Shown piece after piece: positions 17,088 to 26,204 of a stretch of DNA of 64,000 bases. The DNA comes from an uncultured Bacteroidia bacterium (lineage in GTDB: Bacteria > Bacteroidota > Bacteroidia > Bacteroidales > UBA932). The stretch covers positions 1-64,000 of the forward strand of contig CADANY010000005.1 of the NCBI GenBank assembly GCA_902789395.1, read 5' to 3'. Each line of letters opens with the position of its first letter. Within the stretch, counting starts at the first letter, position 1. A model generated the notes under the pieces. It did not search any database. It saw only the letters and a program-made list of their open reading frames with translations, and was not told the origin of the DNA. Position numbers and translations under genes: made by a program.

Positions 17088-18212
17088 ATGAAAAAGTATA
17101 CGATTCGAGAAGTCGTTTCACGGAAAGACATCAAAGCGTTCATCCGGTTCCCGGAAAGGCTCTACCGGAACTGTCCCCAGTACGTTCCCGCCCTCCGGCA
17201 GGATCAGATGCACTCCCTTACCAAGGCGGCTCCGCTCGCCTACTGTTCCAGGAAACTCTGGCTCGCACAGGATGAGGACGGAAAGATTGTCGGCCGGATA
17301 TGCGGGATGATCAATCCCCGCTATAATGAGCTTTATGGAAAGAAGCGGGCCCGTTTCGGATGGTTCGATACCATCGAAGACTTTGAGGTCGCCCGTTTGC
17401 TCCTCGGGACGGCTGAGGAATGGGCACGGAGTGAGGGTATGACCGAGATCCATGGTCCCCTCTACTACAACACCCTCGGCAAACAGGGCATGCTCATCGA
17501 AGGATTCGAGAACATTCCCGTCTTCAACACGCTCTATAACTACCCCTATTACAACGACTACGTGCAGCGTCTCGGATATGCCAAGGAGTGCGACTGGATA
17601 GAGAATAAAATCGTTGCCAACCAGGGAGCCCCGGAGAAGGTCCGCCGGATTGCGGGGATGCTGATGGAAAGATACCATCTCCATGAAGGCAGTATCAACC
17701 GCCTGAAAAAAGATCCGGAGCAGGTCCGGCATTTCTTCCGGATCTACAGCGACAGTTTCTCAAAGACCGTCCACAATTTCATTCCATTCACGGATGAGGA
17801 AATAGAAGAGGAAGCCGCTTCTGTCATGCGGTTCCTTTCCGACAAGGTCAGCAGCATTATCCTCGATGAAAATGAAGAGCTGGTCGCTTTCGGCATCGGA
17901 TTCCCGGATATCTCGAAGGCTCTCCAGAAATGCCGGGGACGGCTTTTCCCCTTCGGATGGATCCACCTGCTGCGGGCTCTGTGGGACTACAGGACCGTCG
18001 ACCTGATGATCAACGGAGCCGTTCCCCAGTGGCAGAATACCGGTGTCTCAGCCGTATATCACAGCATCATGGCAGAAAAATATATCGCAGCGGGATCGGT
18101 ATGGGCCCTGTCCAATCCCCAGATTGAAACCAACGGCGCCGCCGTCAACGTATGGAACAAATACGGGCATGAACTCTACATGCGCCGCCGCTGCTACCTC
18201 AAGGAACTATAG
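17088..18212 (+). CDS. GNAT-like acyltransferase family protein
   Basis: A 374-aa cytoplasmic protein with no signal peptide. The first about 200 residues contain IVGRICGMINPRYNELYGKKRARFGWFDTIED and LLLGTAEEWARSEGMTEIHGPLYYN, which look like the A/B core of a GNAT acetyltransferase. A second GNAT-like half ends WNKYGHELYMRRRCYLKEL. Homologues of this length are common in Bacteroidales and are annotated only as N-acetyltransferases; no substrate is known to me. The 3' end overlaps mazG by 6 nt. Confidence 0.65.
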   Translation: MKKYTIREVVSRKDIKAFIRFPERLYRNCPQYVPALRQDQMHSLTKAAPLAYCSRKLWLAQDEDGKIVGRICGMINPRYNELYGKKRARFGWFDTIEDFEVARLLLGTAEEWARSEGMTEIHGPLYYNTLGKQGMLIEGFENIPVFNTLYNYPYYNDYVQRLGYAKECDWIENKIVANQGAPEKVRRIAGMLMERYHLHEGSINRLKKDPEQVRHFFRIYSDSFSKTVHNFIPFTDEEIEEEAASVMRFLSDKVSSIILDENEELVAFGIGFPDISKALQKCRGRLFPFGWIHLLRALWDYRTVDLMINGAVPQWQNTGVSAVYHSIMAEKYIAAGSVWALSNPQIETNGAAVNVWNKYGHELYMRRRCYLKEL

Positions 18213-19064
18213 GCCTTTCGCTTTTCCCTCGTCCCAGATCTCGTCCATTTCGGCGAGGGTCATGTCTGTCAACATCCGCCCTTTGCGGATCGTCTGCTCC
18301 TCCAGATAGGTAAAACGGCGCCGGAATTTGTCGCAGGCGCGGTTGAGTGCCGTATCGGGATTGAGTCCATAGAGCCTAGCCGCATTGATGACCGCAAAAA
18401 GGAAATCCCCGAGTTCTTCCTCCGCCCGGTGATAAGCGGCTTTGAATCCTTCGGAAGAGCCTTCGGCCGGAGCGAACTGGGACGGTTCGACGTGACCGTC
18501 TTCGGCATCCATCGCGTCCAGTTCCGCCTGGTATTCTCCCATTTCCTCCTTGACTTTGTCCCATACCTGGGACTTCTCCTCCCAGTCGAAACCGACCCCG
18601 CGCGCCTTGTCCTGCATGAAATAGGCTTTGAGGATCGAAGGCAGCGAATCCGGAACTCCGGAAAGGACCCGCTTGTTGCCACCTTTCTCCTTGGTTTTCA
18701 GCATTTCCCAGTTATGGGAGACCTCATCGGCATCGGCAACTTCGACGGTTGAGAAGACATGGGGGTGGCGGTAGACCATTTTATCGGATACCTTCTCTGC
18801 AACGTCCGCAATATCATATTTTCCCTCTTCTTCCGCTATGCGCGAGTAGAATACAATATGCAGGAGGACATCGCCAAGCTCTTTCTTCAGTTCCTCGTCG
18901 TCCTTCTTAAGGACGGCATCGCTCAGCTCATAGACCTCTTCGAGCGTCATCGGACGGAGGGAATCGACGGTCTGGGCAGCATTCCACGGGCACTTTGCCC
19001 GGAGCTGTTCCATGATATCCAGGAGACGGCCGAAAGCCGCCAGTTTTTCTTCTTTGGTATGCAT
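18207..19064 (-). CDS. mazG: Nucleoside triphosphate pyrophosphohydrolase MazG
   Basis: Hydrolyses (d)NTPs to monophosphates in housecleaning or stress roles. The N-terminal MazG domain has LRAKCPWNAAQTVDSLRPMT and the metal-binding LEEVYELSDA and ELGDVLLHIVFYSRI elements. The second MazG domain has EELGDFLFAVINAARLYG. It is 285 aa, slightly longer than E. coli MazG. A -7 box (19091-19084) lies upstream, back to back with that of the CoA-transferase gene. The 3' end overlaps the GNAT-like gene. Confidence 0.95.
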   Translation of the reverse strand: MHTKEEKLAAFGRLLDIMEQLRAKCPWNAAQTVDSLRPMTLEEVYELSDAVLKKDDEELKKELGDVLLHIVFYSRIAEEEGKYDIADVAEKVSDKMVYRHPHVFSTVEVADADEVSHNWEMLKTKEKGGNKRVLSGVPDSLPSILKAYFMQDKARGVGFDWEEKSQVWDKVKEEMGEYQAELDAMDAEDGHVEPSQFAPAEGSSEGFKAAYHRAEEELGDFLFAVINAARLYGLNPDTALNRACDKFRRRFTYLEEQTIRKGRMLTDMTLAEMDEIWDEGKAKGL

Positions 19065-19083
19065 GTCTGGTATTCTTGGTGTG

Positions 19084-19091
19084 CAAAGATA
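19084..19091 (-). promoter_or_regulatory. mazG promoter (-7 box)
   Basis: The minus-strand TATCTTTG is an exact TAnnTTTG match, 19 nt before the mazG ATG. Confidence 0.55.
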
Positions 19092-19104
19092 CGAATAAAA
19101 TCCT

Positions 19105-19112
19105 TATCTTTG
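19105..19112 (+). promoter_or_regulatory. CoA-transferase promoter (-7 box)
   Basis: TATCTTTG ends 28 nt before the ATG at 19141. It forms a divergent pair with the mazG box, 13 nt apart. Confidence 0.55.
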
Positions 19113-19140
19113 TGAATTCGAACTTATCTGTCAGATCCCC

Positions 19141-20445
19141 ATGAAAGAACTCAGATACGTCAGCGCAGATGAAGCGGTCCGTTCTGTCCGGACCGGAGAC
19201 CATATCCACCTTGGGAGCGTTGCCAGCGTTCCCCACGTTTTGATCGAAGCCCTCTGCCGCCGGGCGGATGCAGGAGAAATCGAAGATATCCACTTCCACC
19301 ATTTCCATACTGAAGGTCCCGCTCCTTACAGCGAACCCCGCTATGAAGGGATCTTCTTCGATCAGGGATTCTTCGTCGGGCCGAATGTCCGGGCGAATGT
19401 CAATGCCGGTTATGCGGATTATCTTCCGGTCCATCTGTATGATTCCCAGCGTCTTTACCGCAGCGGAGCCCTCCGCTGCGATGTTGCGATGGTCCAGGTC
19501 TCCCTCCCCGACTCCGAAGGACGCGTCTCCCTCGGGACCTCGGTCGACTGCTCTCCCGCAGCGATCGAAGTCGCCCGGACGGCCATTGCCGTCGTCAATC
19601 CGAACGTACCCTTCGCATACGGTGACACGCTTTCCCTCGATGATTTCGACTTCTTTGTCTACGACGAAACGCCCCTTTTCACCAAAGCCTCCCCTGCTCC
19701 TTCAAACGAAGAGATTATCATAGGACGTCGCTGTGCGGAGCTCGTCGACGACGGCGCTTGCATCCAAGTCGGCATCGGTTCCCTCACCAACGCCCTTGCC
19801 CCCCAGCTGGAAACCCACCGGAACCTCGGCCTCCATACCGAAATGTTCGGGGACGGCATCCTCGGGTTGATCGAGAAAGGCGTTATCAATGGCGCATGCA
19901 AAAAGATTGATACGGGGAAAATCGTCGCCTCCTTCCTTCTCGGTTCTGACAGGGTCTATCGGTTCGTAGACAGGAATCCGGATGTGTTGATGAAGGAAAT
20001 CGCCTATACCAATGATCCTTGGATCATCGCGAAAAACCCTCGGATGGTCGCCATCAATTCCGCAACGGAGGTCGATCTGACCGGCCAGATCTCAGCAGAC
20101 TCGATCGGGACGCGTATCTTTTCCGGAACCGGGGGACAATTGGATTTCGTCAAGGGAGCCAACCTGTCGGAAGGCGGTAAGTCCATCACGGCTTTTGCGT
20201 CCCGCACAAACAAGGGGAAAAACAAGATTGTCCCGATTCTGAATCCCGGCGCCGGAGTCGTCACCCCCCGGGCGGATGCCCATTGGATGGTCACGGAATA
20301 CGGCGCTGTCGATCTCTTCGGCAAATCCTTACAAGAAAGGGCGAAGCTGATGATCAGCATCGCCCATCCCGATGATCGTGAAGCCCTCGACAGGGCTGCA
20401 TTCGAACGGTTCGGGCCTCACTGGAAGGCCCTCCGTCCTCTGTAG
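19141..20445 (+). CDS. Acetyl-CoA hydrolase/4-hydroxybutyrate CoA-transferase family protein
   Basis: Class I CoA-transferase of the AcH/4-HB-CoA transferase group (434 aa, full length). The catalytic glutamate is predicted in GLHTEMFGDG, and the CoA-binding GTGGQLDFVKGA and the C-terminal VTEYGAVDLFGKSLQERA are typical. It likely moves CoA between acetyl-CoA and a short carboxylate in fermentation. No other acid-production gene is adjacent, so the substrate cannot be named. It is monocistronic, with its own promoter and a convergent neighbour 8 nt beyond the stop. Confidence 0.85.
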   Translation: MKELRYVSADEAVRSVRTGDHIHLGSVASVPHVLIEALCRRADAGEIEDIHFHHFHTEGPAPYSEPRYEGIFFDQGFFVGPNVRANVNAGYADYLPVHLYDSQRLYRSGALRCDVAMVQVSLPDSEGRVSLGTSVDCSPAAIEVARTAIAVVNPNVPFAYGDTLSLDDFDFFVYDETPLFTKASPAPSNEEIIIGRRCAELVDDGACIQVGIGSLTNALAPQLETHRNLGLHTEMFGDGILGLIEKGVINGACKKIDTGKIVASFLLGSDRVYRFVDRNPDVLMKEIAYTNDPWIIAKNPRMVAINSATEVDLTGQISADSIGTRIFSGTGGQLDFVKGANLSEGGKSITAFASRTNKGKNKIVPILNPGAGVVTPRADAHWMVTEYGAVDLFGKSLQERAKLMISIAHPDDREALDRAAFERFGPHWKALRPL

Positions 20446-20453
20446 ACAATCTC

Positions 20454-20930
20454 TTAGAAATTCAGCGCAAGGCCCATTCCGCTTCTCGTCGGACCGACCG
20501 TCAGCGAGGCATGCGGCTTCGGCGCATACCGGCGTACATAATCATCCAGCATCCAGTCCAGTTCGTGCCGTCCCCGGACCCAGAGCGGGATTCCGCATCC
20601 AAATCCGCCCAGGACGCCGGCAAGACCGATAACGGCAGCTCCCGTCGAATCTTCAGCTATCCCCTGTGCGGCGAGAAGGGCGCTGGCCGGTGCGACGACC
20701 GTAGCCAGGAAGATGCCCCAGCCCCGGTTCATCTTGGCTTTGCGATATCGGCTGCCATAAAGGGAGTACCCGACGGCATCGTCAAAGGGCTGCCAATAGA
20801 AATAAGGGTCCTGTTCAACGACAGGACCTTGGTACTCAGGGTCAAAGAGAACCCGCTCGGAAGGATTCTGTGCAGAGATGGGACCTGTCAGGGCAAAGAT
20901 GCCCAAAAGAATAATGATTATCTTTTTCAT
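20454..20930 (-). CDS. Small secreted membrane-associated protein of unknown function
   Basis: Not recognised. With the ATG at 20930 it is 158 aa with a signal peptide (MKKIIIILLGIFALTGPISAQ). Next come a Tyr-rich segment (YFYWQPFDDAVGYSLYGSRY) and two hydrophobic glycine/alanine-rich helices at about 70-110. The C-terminus ends in alternating residues and Phe (GMGLALNF), suggesting an outer-membrane or periplasmic location. The gene lies 50 nt downstream of the GH2 gene on the same strand and may share its transcript. Confidence 0.65.
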   Translation of the reverse strand: MKKIIIILLGIFALTGPISAQNPSERVLFDPEYQGPVVEQDPYFYWQPFDDAVGYSLYGSRYRKAKMNRGWGIFLATVVAPASALLAAQGIAEDSTGAAVIGLAGVLGGFGCGIPLWVRGRHELDWMLDDYVRRYAPKPHASLTVGPTRSGMGLALNF

Positions 20931-20980
20931 GATTAGATCATTTAACATTGACTCCATCCCTGCACATTCCATGCCCGAAC

Positions 20981-22870
20981 TTATTTAAGAGCGTCAATAA
21001 TGCTGCGGTTGATTGCCCGCACGCGGTTCTCTTCGATCTTGATAACGGCACGGTCGTAAGTCATGAGACCATTGACCTCGATCTCGACATCCGTCGTCTG
21101 CGTATAAACAGCACCGGAGGTCCCGCGGCCTACGAGATCCTTCAGCTGCAAGGCATACCTCTCATAGGCATCCGTTACATCCTTCGAGTTCTTGTACTGG
21201 ATATAGCCCCAGTTCTTGTCCGGCTGCCAGAGATGTCCCTCAAGCGGCATCCCGATACCGCCGTACTCGCCGACGACATTCGCAACGGTCGGGCTCCAGA
21301 GATACTGGGCGGGATTCGGATAATTATGGCAATCAAGGATATCCCCGCAGTTTTCAGTGTGGTTGCCACCGGAAGCCGGATTGATCAGGCGGGTCGGATC
21401 CTGCGCCCGGGTGAAAGCGACGGCCTCAGCGGTATTGAACTGGCCCCACGCCTCGTTGAACGGAACCCAGACCGTAATGCAGTTGAACACGCGCAGCGCG
21501 TCGATGATCTCCGCCCATTCTTTGAAATAGTTCTCTTTGGTCCAGGCGCTGATATCGGAGTCTTTCCCCTGGAAGGGCAGATAGTCCCTGTATTTCCACT
21601 GTCCGTGGCGGGAATCGGTCGTACACGGCATGTCCTGCCAGACCATGATCCCGAGGCGGTCGCAATGATAGTACCAGCGGGCCGGTTCGACCTTGATATG
21701 CTTACGAATCATATTGAATCCGAAATCACGGGTTTTCACGACATCATAGGCAAGCGCTTCGTCTGTCGGTGCCGTATAAAGGCCGTCGGGCCACCAACCC
21801 TGGTCGAGGGGGCCGTAGTTGAAACAAGGCTTTCCATTGAGTCCGAGGACCTTGAATCCTTTGGCGCTCTCAACGAGAGAGACCTTTCGGAACGAGGTAT
21901 AGCCGCAAACTTCGTCGATTGCCTTACCTTTCCGGAGCACCCGGATGCGAAGCGGATAGAGATAAGGATCTTCAGGAGACCAGAGGCGGGGTGATGCGAC
22001 GGAAAGAAGCGCTTCCCCGGAAACGACCGGAGCGCTGGCGACAACGCCGGCGGCAGACAAGTCAGCCTTGTCCATATCCAGGCCCGCTTTTCCTTCGAGC
22101 AGTTCTACCCTGACTTCATCGCCGGCAGCCAGACCGCTCGAAGCGACGCGGACGGAAAGCGTCTTTGCGTCGATGTCGGAAACGGCATAATAGCTGTCGA
22201 CATGGGCGGCGGAAACCGGCTCGATCCAGACACTCTGCCAGATACCGGTCACAGCCGTATACCAGATTCCGTGCGGATTCGAGACCTGCTTGCCCCTTGG
22301 GACGTAGGTATGATTCCCGTCCGTATCCGTATCGGTCGGATCCGTGACCTTCAAGGTCAGGACCTGCTTCCCGTTCTTTTTGACAAGAGAGGTTATATCA
22401 AAGCTGAAAGGTGTGTAGCCTCCGGTGTGGGATCCTGCCTTTTTGCCGTTGACCCAGACTTCGGCTGCCCAGTCGACAGCTTCAAAATGAAGGATGATCC
22501 GGTCCTTACCCCATTTCTTCGGGACCGTAAATTCGGTCTCATACCACAGAGCATCTTTCTCAGATACATTTTTACCGACACCCGAGAGAGCGGACTGGAT
22601 AGCGAACGGGACAAGGATCTGTCCATCTCCGATGACCGGCTTGTCGGCCTCCTTGGCGGAAACGGCATAGTTCCACAGGCCGTTCAGCGACTGCCAGCGG
22701 GAGCGCACCATCTGGGGCCGCGGGTATTCAGGGTGGACATGGGCCGGGGAAACTTCACTCGCCCACGGGGTCATGATCCTGTTCCCGACAGGAGCATACT
22801 CCTGGGCGGAGAGGGTAAAGGCCGAGAGAGCAAGGGCTGCGAAAAACGTCAAAATCAGTTTTTTTTGCAT
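20981..22870 (-). CDS. Secreted GH2 glycosidase
   Basis: Signal peptide MQKKLILTFFAALALSAFTLSAQ, then the GH2 sugar-binding domain (WQSLNGLWNYAV to about 220), an immunoglobulin-like domain and the TIM barrel. The predicted acid/base is Glu473 in WVPFNEAWGQF and the nucleophile Glu535 in NVVGEYGG. At 629 aa it is shorter than LacZ-type enzymes and matches the compact Bacteroidales GH2 group annotated variously as beta-galactosidase, beta-glucuronidase or beta-mannosidase; specificity is not readable. It is divergent from cstA. Confidence 0.9.
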   Translation of the reverse strand: MQKKLILTFFAALALSAFTLSAQEYAPVGNRIMTPWASEVSPAHVHPEYPRPQMVRSRWQSLNGLWNYAVSAKEADKPVIGDGQILVPFAIQSALSGVGKNVSEKDALWYETEFTVPKKWGKDRIILHFEAVDWAAEVWVNGKKAGSHTGGYTPFSFDITSLVKKNGKQVLTLKVTDPTDTDTDGNHTYVPRGKQVSNPHGIWYTAVTGIWQSVWIEPVSAAHVDSYYAVSDIDAKTLSVRVASSGLAAGDEVRVELLEGKAGLDMDKADLSAAGVVASAPVVSGEALLSVASPRLWSPEDPYLYPLRIRVLRKGKAIDEVCGYTSFRKVSLVESAKGFKVLGLNGKPCFNYGPLDQGWWPDGLYTAPTDEALAYDVVKTRDFGFNMIRKHIKVEPARWYYHCDRLGIMVWQDMPCTTDSRHGQWKYRDYLPFQGKDSDISAWTKENYFKEWAEIIDALRVFNCITVWVPFNEAWGQFNTAEAVAFTRAQDPTRLINPASGGNHTENCGDILDCHNYPNPAQYLWSPTVANVVGEYGGIGMPLEGHLWQPDKNWGYIQYKNSKDVTDAYERYALQLKDLVGRGTSGAVYTQTTDVEIEVNGLMTYDRAVIKIEENRVRAINRSIIDALK

Positions 22871-22909
22871 AGCTGAAGGTTTTAAGAATGATTACGTGAT
22901 TATCATACG

Positions 22910-22917
22910 CAAACTTA
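22910..22917 (-). promoter_or_regulatory. GH2 gene promoter (-7 box)
   Basis: The minus-strand sequence TAAGTTTG matches TAnnTTTG, 39 nt before the GH2 ATG. Confidence 0.45.
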
Positions 22918-22929
22918 CTAAAAAATTTC

Positions 22930-22937
22930 TATTTTTG
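22930..22937 (+). promoter_or_regulatory. cstA promoter (-7 box)
   Basis: TATTTTTG ends 22 nt before the cstA ATG; no clear -33 element. Confidence 0.5.
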
Positions 22938-22959
22938 CATAGGAAATAACCGCAGAAAC

Positions 22960-24405
22960 ATGTATTCATTCACACTAAGTCTCCTGGCCCTCATTCTCGG
23001 ATATTTTGTGTATGGGGCTTTTGTTGAAAAGGTGTTCGGACCCGACCCGGCCCGGAAAACGCCCGCCCTTGCCAAGGCGGACGGCGTCGACTATATCGTC
23101 ATGCCTTCCTGGAAGGTCTTTATGATCCAATTTCTCAACATTGCTGGAACCGGTCCGATTTTCGGCGCAATCATGGGTGCGAAATTCGGCCCGTCCTCTT
23201 ATCTGTGGATTGTTTTCGGCTGCATTTTCGCCGGTGCGGTCCATGACTACATGAGCGGAATGCTCTCCGTACGCAACGGGGGCGCCGGCCTGCCTGAACT
23301 GATCGGGAAGTACCTGGGAATGACGACCAAAAAGGTCATGCTTGTTTTCTCCATCCTGCTTCTGCTTCTGGTCGGCACCGTCTTCGTGTACTCCCCTGCC
23401 CTCATTCTCGGGGACATCGCCGGGGACGGGAGCAGCACGGCGATCATGATCTGGGTCGGTATTATCTTCATCTATTATATTATTGCGACCCTCCTTCCGG
23501 TCGACAAGATCATCGGTAAGATCTATCCCCTCTTCGCTTTCGCCCTCCTGTTCATGGCGGCAGCCCTGATGATCTGCCTGTTCGTCAAGTGGCCGTCGAT
23601 CCCGGAAATCTGGGACGGGCTCGGCAACCGGACCTCCGCTGCGACCCCGATATTCCCTTGCCTGTTCATTACGATCGCCTGCGGTGCGATCAGCGGTTTC
23701 CATGGCACGCAGAGCCCGATGATGGCCCGGTGCATGGAAAACGAGAAACTCGGCCGGCCGATTTTTTATGGGTCCATGATTACCGAAGGAATCGTCGCCC
23801 TCGTCTGGGCAGCCGTTTCTTCCTACTTTTTCTTTGACGGTGGCGCGGCCGCCGTCGGTTCCGACCTGAGCGCCGCGGCCCCGACCGTCGTCACGAAAGT
23901 TGCCGGCAGCTGGCTTGGCGTCTTCGGCGGCATCCTGGCAATCCTCGGCGTCGTCGCCGCACCGATTACCAGCGGCGATACGGCATTCCGCAGTTCCCGG
24001 CTGATCATCGCCGACTTTCTCAAGTATAACCAGCGGCCGATGAAGAACCGCCTGATGATCGCGGTTCCGCTCTTCCTCGTTGCCGTCGGCCTGCTTTGGT
24101 TCAACGTGGCCAATGAGGATGGATTCAACATTATATGGCGCTACTTCGGATGGGCCAACCAGACCCTGGCGGTCTTTACCCTTTGGGCGGTTACCGCCTA
24201 TCTTGTCGGAGCCAAAAAGGGGCTTTGGTACCTGATTACCCTCCTTCCCGCCTGTTTCATGACCTCGGTCTGTACGACGTATATCTGCATCGCCAAGATC
24301 GGATTCAACCTCCCTCCGACCTGGAACTTCTGGATCGGCGGATCGGTCTTCATCCTGTCCCTCGTCTTATTCTTTATCCTGAAAAGACGCATCAAAACTA
24401 TCTGA
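22960..24405 (+). CDS. cstA: Carbon starvation protein CstA-family transporter
   Basis: Polytopic inner-membrane protein (481 aa, about 13 hydrophobic segments) of the CstA family, whose members import peptides or pyruvate during starvation. Family signatures are FLNIAGTGPIFGAIMGAKFGP near residue 65, AGAVHDYMSGMLSVRNGG, and ISGFHGTQSPMMARCMENE. It is the short version lacking the long C-terminal extension of E. coli CstA. The HerA-like ATPase gene follows after 21 nt and may be co-transcribed. Confidence 0.92.
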   Translation: MYSFTLSLLALILGYFVYGAFVEKVFGPDPARKTPALAKADGVDYIVMPSWKVFMIQFLNIAGTGPIFGAIMGAKFGPSSYLWIVFGCIFAGAVHDYMSGMLSVRNGGAGLPELIGKYLGMTTKKVMLVFSILLLLLVGTVFVYSPALILGDIAGDGSSTAIMIWVGIIFIYYIIATLLPVDKIIGKIYPLFAFALLFMAAALMICLFVKWPSIPEIWDGLGNRTSAATPIFPCLFITIACGAISGFHGTQSPMMARCMENEKLGRPIFYGSMITEGIVALVWAAVSSYFFFDGGAAAVGSDLSAAAPTVVTKVAGSWLGVFGGILAILGVVAAPITSGDTAFRSSRLIIADFLKYNQRPMKNRLMIAVPLFLVAVGLLWFNVANEDGFNIIWRYFGWANQTLAVFTLWAVTAYLVGAKKGLWYLITLLPACFMTSVCTTYICIAKIGFNLPPTWNFWIGGSVFILSLVLFFILKRRIKTI

Positions 24406-24426
24406 AACTAAAAAGATTATCTCTAT

Positions 24427-26067
24427 ATGCTTGACAAAGAAAGAGGGCTGTACGTAGCCCATTCGGCAAACGGGCCGATCAGTATTTGCGGAAAAATGGC
24501 AAACCGCCACGGACTCATTGCCGGTGCGACCGGTACAGGTAAGACCGTTACCCTCCAGGTTCTCGCCGAGACCTTCTGCCAGGCCGGCGTCCCTTGTTTC
24601 ATGGCCGATATGAAAGGCGATCTGTCCGGTATCAGCCAGGCCGGCCGTCTTTCCGGTTTTATCCAGAAAAGGCTGCCTGAATTCGGGATAGAGGATCCCC
24701 AGTTCCAAAGCTGCCCCGTCCGCTTTTTCGACGTATTCGGAGAGCAGGGGCATCCGATGCGTGCCACGATCTCCGGGATGGGGCCTGACCTGCTCGGCCG
24801 GCTGATGGAACTGAATGAGACCCAAACAGGGGTTCTCCATATTGTATTCCGCATTGCCGATGAGAACGGTCTGCTCCTGATTGACCTGAAGGATCTGAGA
24901 GCGATGCTGAATTTTGTCGGGCAGAATGCAGCCGAATTTACAACGACTTACGGAAATGTTTCCCCGGCCTCAGTCGGAGCGATCCAGCGCGCGCTCCTCG
25001 CCCTGGAGAATCAGGGGGCGGACAAATTCTTCGGAGAGCCGTCATTCGATATCTATGACCTCCTCCAGTGCGAAGGCGGCAAAGGCGTCATGAACGTCCT
25101 CGCGGCTGATAAACTGATGCTCAAACCGAAGCTCTATTCGACCTTCCTTCTCTGGCTCCTTTCCGAACTGTATGCCACCCTTCCGGAAGTAGGCGACATG
25201 GACCTTCCCAAACTGATCTTCTTCTTCGACGAGGCCCACATGCTTTTCGACGGGACCTCCAAGGCTTTGACCGCCAAGATTGAACAGGTCATCCGGCTGA
25301 TCCGGAGCAAGGGCGTCGGCATTTACTTCATCACCCAATCCCCGACCGACATCCCCGAGGATATCCTCGGACAGCTCGGCAACCGGGTCCAGCATGCCCT
25401 TCGTGCCTATACGCCTAAAGACCAGAAAGCCGTCAAGACAGCGGCCGAGACATTCCGGGCCAATCCCGCATTCGACACCTATGACGCCATCCTCAGCCTG
25501 GAAACGGGGGAAGCCCTTGTTTCCTTCCTGGATGAGAAGGGCGCCCCGTCCATCGTCGAACGCGCCAAGATCCTGTTCCCGCTCAGCCAGATCGGTGCCA
25601 TTACGGAAGACGAGCGCAAACAGATTATCAACCGCTCCCGTCTCTTCGGCCGGTATGACAATCCGATCGACCGGGAAAGCGCCTATGAAATCCTGACCAA
25701 GGCGACAGAAGAGGCCGAGCGGCAGAAAGCAGAAATAGAAGCCCAGGAGGCGGCAGAAAAGCAGGCTGCCCTCGAAGAAAAGCAGCGCGCCAAAGAAGAA
25801 AAAGAAGCGGCGAAAGCTGAACGCGAAGCTGCCAAGAAGGCAAAGAACAGTATCGCATCCAAGGTTCTCAAGTCTGTGATCACGGCTGTGACGGGCGTTG
25901 TCGCCGCCAGCGTAGCCGATACCGTTTCCGGCAAAGTAAGCGGGACGAAGAGATCGACGAAGAAAACATCGACAACCAGCACAGCCGTCAAGAAAGCCAC
26001 GAATGCTGCTACGAAGACCATTACAAGGGAGCTCACCCGCAGCATCCTCGGCAATCTGATCAAATAA
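24427..26067 (+). CDS. HerA-like ATPase (DUF853 family)
   Basis: Walker A GATGTGKT at 33-40, a Walker B-like IFFFDEAH, and [32 protein letters not shown] are hallmarks of the DUF853 HerA-like helicase/translocase family. The core ends near residue 425. A Glu/Ala/Lys-rich coiled coil (about 425-475) and a basic Thr/Ser/Lys-rich tail follow. The biological role of DUF853 proteins is unresolved. ATG at 24427 (546 aa), 21 nt after cstA. The stop is followed at once by the 26072-26192 foldback element. Confidence 0.85.
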   Translation: MLDKERGLYVAHSANGPISICGKMANRHGLIAGATGTGKTVTLQVLAETFCQAGVPCFMADMKGDLSGISQAGRLSGFIQKRLPEFGIEDPQFQSCPVRFFDVFGEQGHPMRATISGMGPDLLGRLMELNETQTGVLHIVFRIADENGLLLIDLKDLRAMLNFVGQNAAEFTTTYGNVSPASVGAIQRALLALENQGADKFFGEPSFDIYDLLQCEGGKGVMNVLAADKLMLKPKLYSTFLLWLLSELYATLPEVGDMDLPKLIFFFDEAHMLFDGTSKALTAKIEQVIRLIRSKGVGIYFITQSPTDIPEDILGQLGNRVQHALRAYTPKDQKAVKTAAETFRANPAFDTYDAILSLETGEALVSFLDEKGAPSIVERAKILFPLSQIGAITEDERKQIINRSRLFGRYDNPIDRESAYEILTKATEEAERQKAEIEAQEAAEKQAALEEKQRAKEEKEAAKAEREAAKKAKNSIASKVLKSVITAVTGVVAASVADTVSGKVSGTKRSTKKTSTTSTAVKKATNAATKTITRELTRSILGNLIK

Positions 26068-26071
26068 TAAT

Positions 26072-26192
26072 CTGAATCAGAGAGACTGCTCTCTTTGAAA
26101 CCGCCGCTTTGCGGCCCCTCCCTGAAGGGCCCCTCCCTCTTACAATGCCGAGGGTGGCATGGGTTTCAAAGAGAGCAGTCTCTCTGATTCAG
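26072..26192. repeat. 121-bp foldback (MITE-like) element with perfect 31-bp inverted arms
   Basis: Arms 26072-26102 and 26162-26192 are perfect reverse complements over 31 bp. Each arm itself contains an AGAGAG/CTCTCT mini-hairpin. The centre holds GCCGC-TTT-GCGGC (26103-26115), CCC-TGAA-GGG (26120-26129 region) and ATGCC-GAGGGT-GGCAT (26145-26160). The four bases outside each end are TAAT (26068-26071 and 26193-26196), as expected of a target-site duplication. It fills the gap between the convergent HerA-like and FadL-like genes and could also act as a bidirectional terminator. There is no coding capacity. Confidence 0.8.
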
Positions 26193-26204
26193 TAATGATA
26201 AGGT

